In this document: piece by piece, positions 57,346-64,000 of the stretch
Layout: each line of letters starts with the position of its first letter
Position numbering within the stretch: the stretch's first letter is position 1
Assembly (NCBI GenBank): GCA_947069175.1
Contig: CAMTDV010000017.1
Coordinates: forward strand, 52,709,137 to 52,773,136
Length of the DNA stretch: 64,000 nt
Direction: 5' to 3'
Source of the DNA: Scalesia atractyloides
Lineage: Eukaryota > Streptophyta > Magnoliopsida > Asterales > Asteraceae
Notes under the pieces: model-generated
Told to the model about the DNA's origin: nothing
The model's input: only the letters and a program-made list of their open reading frames with translations
Databases searched by the model: none
Position numbers and translations under genes: made by a program

Positions 57346-60092
57346 TATAACGCCCCACGTTTCTATACTTTCTATATTTGGAAACCTTGTACCATACTTC
57401 TATTTTCTGTAATCGTTGTATCTTGTATTCATCTTTCGTGGTAAACATTATAAATCGAGACTTGGATCGTAATGAGAAACTCGTATTTTATTCATGTTGT
57501 GTTAATCATAATCTTGTTACACTTATACTTGTTCATACTTTAAACATATAAATGTACCCATGATACTCTTATTCGTAAACGTGTGATAACTCGCAAACTG
57601 GTTTGTATGCGTAAACGGGACTCAAACGTGAAACTTGTAATTTTTAAACTAAATTCGTTATGAAAACGCGATTACCTATTTCATTTATTAAGTTAATTAA
57701 TTCAAATTAGTTAATTAAATTAATTAATTAAATTAGTTAATAAAATTAATTAAATTATTTTTACAAAAAATAAATGCTGATTCTTTATATATATTAACAA
57801 TTAGTGTTAATATATATCTTCATTAATAAAGTCGAAGGCCTAAAGTGTAATTCATGGATACTTAAACTACAGGGCCTATTTATGCAATTAATGGAAAATC
57901 ATTAAATTGTTTAAGAATAAAAAAAATAATAATGCCCAAAACCGTGTCCGCGGGTTTCGAACTCGGGACCTCCGGTTCATCCTGCAACAACTCCACCACT
58001 CCACCAGCCGCCTCGCATTTGAATGAACCCGGAAACAAAAGCTTCTTATGCTTTGTTTCTGGTCGAAGACTGGTCGCGAGCCAAGGCGAACAGCAGCCAT
58101 TTGGGCGGGTTTTTGGTTAAATGTTTGAGCTTTTAACCATTAATTACCCAATTAAACCCCACCTAACTAACCCTAATCCTTCCCCTGTAAAACCCACCTC
58201 TAATCCAAGCACTTTTACACTTTAATATCCCTCAAATCTCTCTCAAAACCTTCCAAATCAGCTGCAAAATTACAAGTCCGAGCAGAATTACTCATCTTCA
58301 CTAAAGTGAGTGTAACTCACTCATTTCTTAACGAAATCACTCCATTCTTTTTCCTACTTGCTTGGATAAACTTTGGATTGAATTCCTAGGGTTCTCCATG
58401 TAGAATCCAGACCTAGAAATGCCCCAAAATGTCCATAAACTTTCTGTTTTTTCTAAAATTTTATCAAACTTGTGTTTTAACTTCAACAAACATGTGTTCT
58501 TGTGCTTACAATCAAGCTTATGATTAGTAAAGCCTAACCAAGCTTGTTAACATGAACTAAGGGCTGTTTTAACACCCTAAACTTTCTGTTTTTGAAGAGC
58601 ATTAAGCTCACAAGTGATGCAAGCTATTATGCTTGTTCATGTGTGTCCACAAGGAAGCTTGGGCTCTCCTAGCTTGAGACCACACATCACTTGATTATTT
58701 TCATCAAGATCCCAAACTAGTTTGCTAGACCTAAAGTGTCTCAACCCCATAAAGCCGTTGACGATTGTCCTCGTGTGCTCGTCGGGCTGTTGAATACTTG
58801 GCTACTTGGTATCTAGATGACACCTTATCATTCTTGTCTTTACATTCTTGTATAGTATATAGTTCTTGTACCCTCCTTGTTACCAATGGTAACTTGTGTA
58901 GTGGTGAACATAATCCGAGGTTCAAAGTGGATGGTTTAACCTCCCACCTCATACTTGACATACATGACACTAGAGGTTACAAAGTGGATGGTTCATCCTC
59001 CCACCTCCTACATGATTATAATGATATATATATAACTATATTATAATTCTAAAACCGAAACCTTGATAATGAACTTATAATCACCTATCAAGTTATTAAG
59101 TTTAACACTAAAGTATGTAATTCCTTGTCACGATTCTAATAGGTCCCGAACCTATGAAATCACATCCAACTCGTAAGAGTTACTATAGTGTCAAGAACGA
59201 GTGTTACATCTTAGTGAATACTTTCGTATCATAATACTTTATCAAACTTATTTTTAATCATGCTCGAATACTCCTAACCTCCCGTTGAAACTCTATACTC
59301 ATACGCCTCGTTTCCTCTTGTAGGATAATTCGGCGTCATCCTCGAACCAACGTCTTCACGATTGTCAAGTGTAGAAAAGAATTAGCAAAACCGTGAGTAC
59401 ACTCGACTCACTTTTGTTTATAACACTTTTCGGGTGTAACATGTTTCCATATACAAAATCACGAACACTTAAACTTTATGAAACACAAACGATCCCATAC
59501 ACATGAAAACTTGAATCTTATACTTGATGCTTGTCTTGGATATTCGTTATGCTATGCTTTAGTCATTAACAATTTTAGCCTTTGTTTGACATGCTTAGCG
59601 CTATAGGAATTCACGCATCCACCTCCATCTTGTTATTCGTGAGGTCATGTTAAAACATCGTGATTGCGTTAAGGGTTTGATTATTAGTATTGAATGCCTT
59701 GATATTGCTCTTGTATAGATTTGGTTGCCATGAGGATTGTTTAAACTTATTCGTATACGTATGCTATGCCTAAACTTGTGTACTCGCCTTTGCTTTCGCA
59801 TTGACATTATTTTAAAACATGTTACAGGTTGAAGGAGATGATGCTATGAAAACAATATAGCAAGGACTAGATACACACAAATTAGACGTTAGGTTTAATG
59901 TCGATGTATCAATTTTGTTATGACTTTGCAAATGTTATGTTGTTTCTTTGTTTTGTTGCATTGAGGTATTTGACAATTCTTATGAAATGAAATATGGTTT
60001 AATTAATTACTGTCACTTATTAATGTTGTGAGCAATGAGCAATCTCATTTTCCTCTCATCCCGATGTTTCCGCCATCGGTTGGGGTGTGACA
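57346..60092 (+). repeat. 5' LTR of element G
   Basis: 2747 bp. Starts TATAACGCCCCACG (a TG start changed to TA) and ends GGTTGGGGTGTGACA. Features: a TTAATTAA-rich block (57690-57780), a tRNA-like module (57945-58020) and a 70-bp duplicated segment (about 58910-59010) with GGATGGTTCATCC. Non-coding throughout. Confidence 0.82.
57945..58020 (-). repeat. tRNA-like module in LTR G
   Basis: Minus strand has a B-box-like GAGTTCGAAACC (57956-57967) and an A-box-like TGGTGGAGTGGTGGAG. It resembles the modules in LTR A but lies antisense to the element. No paired acceptor arm. Confidence 0.45.
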
Positions 60093-60095
60093 GAT

Positions 60096-60108
60096 TGGTA
60101 TCAGAGCC
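60096..60108 (+). other. Primer binding site of element G
   Basis: TGGTATCAGAGCC, three bases (GAT) after the LTR, the same spacing as in A. Confidence 0.93.
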
Positions 60109-61114
60109 ATAACTATAGGGAATTAGGTAGAATTGCCATGTTCGAACTAGTCTATAGTTCTAAGTACCCGTTGTGACCATTCTTGATTATGCTTAAAACT
60201 TTATGCTTCCTACTTTGCTTCTCTCTTTCCTTTTGGTCTTAATACATATATATGGTGTCTTCCTAAGACACTTTTACACAATACACGTTTGGACGATTGA
60301 AGACACTCGTAATATAAACGAGACGACTTCACTAAAATAGGTGTGAAAACCGCAATTTGGTGAACGACTCTCAATCCGCTATACTTATTCTTTTTGCATG
60401 CAATTATGCCATCAAGTTAGGAGTGAAATCTAAACCTTGATAGAAAATTTCCAACTCAAAACTCTAGTGGACCCTTATCAATGAATTGGAATTTGGTCTT
60501 TATTTGGTAAGTACCAACCACACTTAGGGTATGAAATCGTCAAGTTAGGGGTGAAACCCGCACCTTGTCGATTAAGTCCCATTCCTTGATTTTCGCTCTC
60601 GGCCAAAGTCTCGATTTTCCGATCGGTTAGAGACGTGTAGTAACTGGAAGGGTAAAATGTCGTTAGTCGCTTCTCGATGAGAGCATTTTACCTATAGGCT
60701 AAAGCACGTTTCTCTAATTCGAAAAGATCTTCGATTCACTTTGGAATTGTCGACGATTCTCTACCCGAATCATTCCCATGTTTTATGAGCCTATTCTTTT
60801 TATGTGACTCAAATTTTATGTGTTTTAATACTTGTTACCTCGTTCATTTCAAACCTTTACACACTCGCACGTTTATCGCAATCAAAAACAATACTAATCC
60901 TTGTGAACAAACTAAATTTATACTCTTTATTTGTATTCATACGTGAGTATACGTGTTATACTTGTTGAACTCATGCAAACTATGTGAACCATACTTGATG
61001 AACACATGCTTCTTATGTGAAACTTATGTGAACTTTATTCTTACTCATGCATGCAAAACCTATTTTCTCTTATTACGATCAAGTCTCATGCTTTTTCTTG
61101 TTTACAACCTCTAG
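60109..61114 (+). other. Leader of element G
   Basis: About 1 kb, non-coding. Two GTTAGGGGTGAAAC-like words (60417 and 60542) recur; nothing else stands out. Confidence 0.6.
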
Positions 61115-62441
61115 ATGCCTCATTTCCGTAAGTCGTTGAACCATCCCAAAAAGTCCAAGAAGTCGGGTTCCTAGAAGGAATCCAACAACGAGGACTCGAT
61201 ATCAAAGCAAGAACTGATTGGGCTCATTTCGGAGCAAATGGCCAGGCAAATGGCTAAGATCATACCCGACATTGTTAGCCAAATCCACACCATACACGCC
61301 GAAGCTACACCTAAATCATCCGCTGATTCCAAAGCCGATACCCCCAAACCATCTTACCAATTTAAGCATTTCATGGCTTGTAAACCAGTGGAATTCACTG
61401 GCATGGACTGTGTTACCGCCATGATCAATTGGTTTGATTCAATGGAGCTTATCTCCCTTCATGGCGGCTGCCCTGAGGAACTCCGAACCCTTAATGCCAC
61501 CAGGGTCTTCCGCAAGAGAGCCCTCGAGTGGTGGACCACCGAACGAAACACGCGTGGCAATGAAGCAGCCCACGTGATGACTTGGGAAGAGCTTAAGGAG
61601 CTCATGAAGGAGCAATTTTGTCCTCCCATGAGACCTAGAAACTTGAAAACGAGTTCTGGAATCTCACACGACAGGGGAGCGACGCTGAAGGATTGATCGC
61701 GCGCTTCAAATAGTTAAGTATCATTTGCCCTGGGCAAGTCGATACTGTTCCCAAGTCAATCGCCAAGCTCATCCGTTGCCTCTCACCGGTGATCATGAAC
61801 CATGTAGCCGCATCCAACCTGAAAACCCTCGAGGAAGCCTATGCCATAACCCTCCAACTCAACCATAACTGCATCCTTCAGGGGGCCTACGACAAGGTCC
61901 CTACGAAGCATGCGCACCAAACCATTGCCAACACCACCGAATCACCTACCCCTGCAGCCAAAAAGCCCCACAACAAGAACAAGAAACGAAAGGCTTCTTC
62001 TCAAAACAATCGGCCGTCACTCCGCCTACCCCTGCACCACTAAACGTCGTCGCCACTACCCAAAACACCAACCAACCTGGACAAGGTTACATTGGCTCTC
62101 ACCCCAAGTGTACCACTTGCAACAACCATCACCCTGTTGGCACCTCATGCCGAAAATGTGCCAACCGTAATAGGTTGGGACACCTCTCCAACTACTGTCG
62201 CCTACCCTAGAACCAGCAAACCCAAGCCCTTTTACCCAATCCTAACCCAAACCGCCAAACCCAAGCTACACCTGGTCGAACCTGCTACAATTGTGGCAAT
62301 CCTAACTATTTCGCCAACGTTTGACCGAAACGCACCAACAACCAGCAGCAGCAACAAACCGAACCTGCAAAAGGATGAGCTTTCTTTCTCACCTCAGCTC
62401 AAGCCCAAAGTTCGAATGATGTCATCACTGGTACGTTCCTT
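61115..62441 (+). pseudogene. gag: gag of element G (broken)
   Basis: A likely ATG at 61115 (MPHFRKSLNHPKKSKKSG), then a TAG near 61172. The core resumes at 61238: KHFMACKPVEFTGMDCVTAM, ALEWWTTERN, HVMTWEELKELMKEQFCPPM. Frameshifts follow near 61640 and 61700, with the next part at 61789-62043, and zinc-knuckle words (CYNCGNPNYF) near 62282 interrupted by stops. Same gag family as A. Confidence 0.88.
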
Positions 62442-64000
62442 GTGAACCATATCTATGCTACTTGTCTGTTTGATACTGGCGCGGATAGAAGTTTTGTATC
62501 TGTTGAATTTGAACCCTTGCTTAAGTGCGAACGAACTAAAATGCCTAATCCTTTTGCTGTGGAAGTCACTAATGGTAAGACCATCTCCGTTGACTCTGTT
62601 CTTTCTGGTTGCTCCCTAATCTTAAACGATCATAAGTTTTCCATCGACCTCATAACTATGCAAATGGGTAGCTTTGACGTCATAGTAGGCATGGATTGGC
62701 TTAAGCGAGTTCGTGCTGAAGTCGTGTGTTCTGAGAAATTCATTCGTCTTCCCCTACCTCAAGGTGACTCTTTACACGTATATGGTGAGAAACCTTCTAA
62801 GGGTCTCAAGCTTATGTCGTGCATCAAAGCGAACAGGTACTTGCGTAAGGAGTACTTTGCCTTTCTCGCCCATGTTGTGGAAAAGAAAGACAAAGGTCCT
62901 AGCATAAGTGATGTTCTTGTCGTTTGTGAGTTCCCTTCTGTTTTCCCCGAGGATCTCCCTGGTCCTCCGCCTCCTCGAGCTGTCGATTTTCGTATTGATC
63001 TGATCCCTGGCGCAACCTCCTGTTGCGAAAGCTCCCTATCGTTTAGCACCCTCGGAGATGCAAGAGCTATCAAGCCAACTTCAAGAGCTTCTTGATAAAG
63101 GCTTTATACGCCCTAGTACTTCCCCTTGGGATGCTCCCGTGTTGTTCGTCAAGAAGAAAGATGGGTCTTTTCGGATGTGCATTGATTATCGTGAGCTCAA
63201 TAAACTTACAGTCAAAAACCGTTACCCACTTCCTCGTATTGACGATCTCTTCGATCAATTGCAAGGTGCGAAGTGCTTTTCAAAGGTTGACCTCCGTTCT
63301 GGCTATCATCAACTTCGGGTTTCCGAGGAAGATGTACCCAAAACCGCATTTCGCACACGTTATGGAAACTACGAGTTCGTGGTCATGCCTTTTGGTTTGA
63401 CCAACGCTCCGGCAGTGTTTATGGCTCATGAACCGTGTGTGTAAGCCTTTTCTCGATCATTTCGTCATTGTATTCATCGACGATATCCTAATCTACTCCA
63501 AGACGAAAGAAGAACATGGACGACATTTGCGTCTTATTCTTCAGCTTTTACAAACCGAACATCTTTATGCCTTCTCCAAGTGTGAATTTTGGCTAAAAGA
63601 GGTTCAATTCTTAGGTCACACCGTCAATGAACTTGGTATTCATGTTGACCCTGCAAAGATAGAAGCTGTGAAGAATTGGATTGCACCTAAGTCGCCCTGT
63701 GAAATTCGTTCGTTTCTTGGCCTAGCTGGGTATTATCACCATTTCATCTCGAACTTCTCGAAGATTGTCATTCCTTTGACTTCGTTGACTCAAAAAGATA
63801 AACCTTTTGTTTGGGGTCCCGAACAAGAGGAATCTTTCCAAACGCTCAAGGACATGCTTTGTAATGCTCCTATCCTCACTCTCCCCGATGGGAACGACGA
63901 TTTCGTCGTGTATTGCGATGCCTCTAACCAGGGTCTTGGTTGCGTTCTCATGCAACGGGACAAAGTAATCGCTTACACGTCGGGACAACTCAAAATTCAT
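62442..64000 (+). pseudogene. pol: pol of element G: protease, RT, start of RNase H
   Basis: Protease LFDTGADRSFVSVEFEPLL in a 217-codon frame; a frameshift near 63015; RT in a 128-codon frame (VLFVKKKDGSFRMCIDYREL, KVDLRSGYHQLR); a second frameshift near 63425. The frame then stays open to the edge with VFIDDILIYSK (catalytic FIDD at 63473-63484), FLGLAGYYHHFI and the RNase H start VVYCDASNQGLGCVL (63905-63950). Two indels inactivate it. Confidence 0.9.

Larger units (their letters stand above)
57346..64000 (+). mobile_element. Ty3/gypsy element G, 5' part
   Basis: Plus-oriented: 5' LTR (57346-60092), PBS (60096-60108), leader, broken gag, protease, RT and the start of RNase H, running off the right edge. 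The RT and protease are close to element A. It interrupts gag of D. Frameshifts make it defective. Confidence 0.88.

Noticed and set aside
62442..64000. Endogenous pararetrovirus
   Set aside because: DTGA protease and FIDD RT could suggest one, but LTR, initiator-Met PBS, gag and long-LTR structure identify a Ty3/gypsy element; no movement protein seen.

Overview
The window is plant nuclear DNA made almost entirely of LTR retrotransposons nested in one another. I see no host gene, rRNA, functional tRNA or CRISPR. The primer binding sites match plant initiator-Met tRNA. The element types (long-LTR Ty3/gypsy elements with LTRs starting TGTCACACCCC, and SIRE/Maximus-like Ty1/copia elements) suggest a large-genome angiosperm. 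Asteraceae is my guess, an inference from family resemblance only.

Layout. (A) 1-~4900, minus: Ty3/gypsy element with gag-PR, the start of pol, PBS and 5' LTR; its coding frame has one visible stop. (X, Y, Z and mosaic) ~5150-13501: broken LTR pieces of a related long-LTR family, both orientations, with a gag relic and a 23-unit hairpin minisatellite. (F) 13507-35287, minus: a ~14.5 kb SIRE-like copia element with TSD TAAGT, two ~437 bp LTRs, gag, pol and a ~3.8 kb extra reading frame in the env position. (E) 21125-28417, plus: a gag-only copia derivative with TSD GGCTC and 425 bp LTRs, inserted in F's reverse transcriptase. (V and W) 35880-40182: more long-LTR pieces. (B) 40183-47677, minus: non-coding LARD-like element with 3.86 kb LTRs. 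(C) 47678-53332, minus: gag-only copia derivative. (D) 53333-57345, minus: copia element with deleted RT/RNase H, of the same family as E. (G) 57346-64000, plus: Ty3/gypsy element with 2.75 kb 5' LTR and broken gag-pol, running off the end.

Nesting gives an order of events. E (19 differences between its LTRs, about 4.5%) is younger than F (about 8%, rough count). F, W and B each landed in older long-LTR sequence, and C's left LTR interrupts B's right LTR.

The most striking theme is hairpin-forming repeats whose loop is constant while the two stem arms change together. It appears in the minisatellite at 9204-9776, in five copies of a TATA-containing LTR hairpin, in three repeats of element C, and in palindrome arrays in the copia leaders and LTRs. 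Element F also shows a near-consensus splice donor at the end of pol and an acceptor at the start of the extra frame, in phase, which would join that frame to pol by removing a ~2.0 kb intron. All of this is read by eye; LTR ends without TSDs and fragment ends are approximate.
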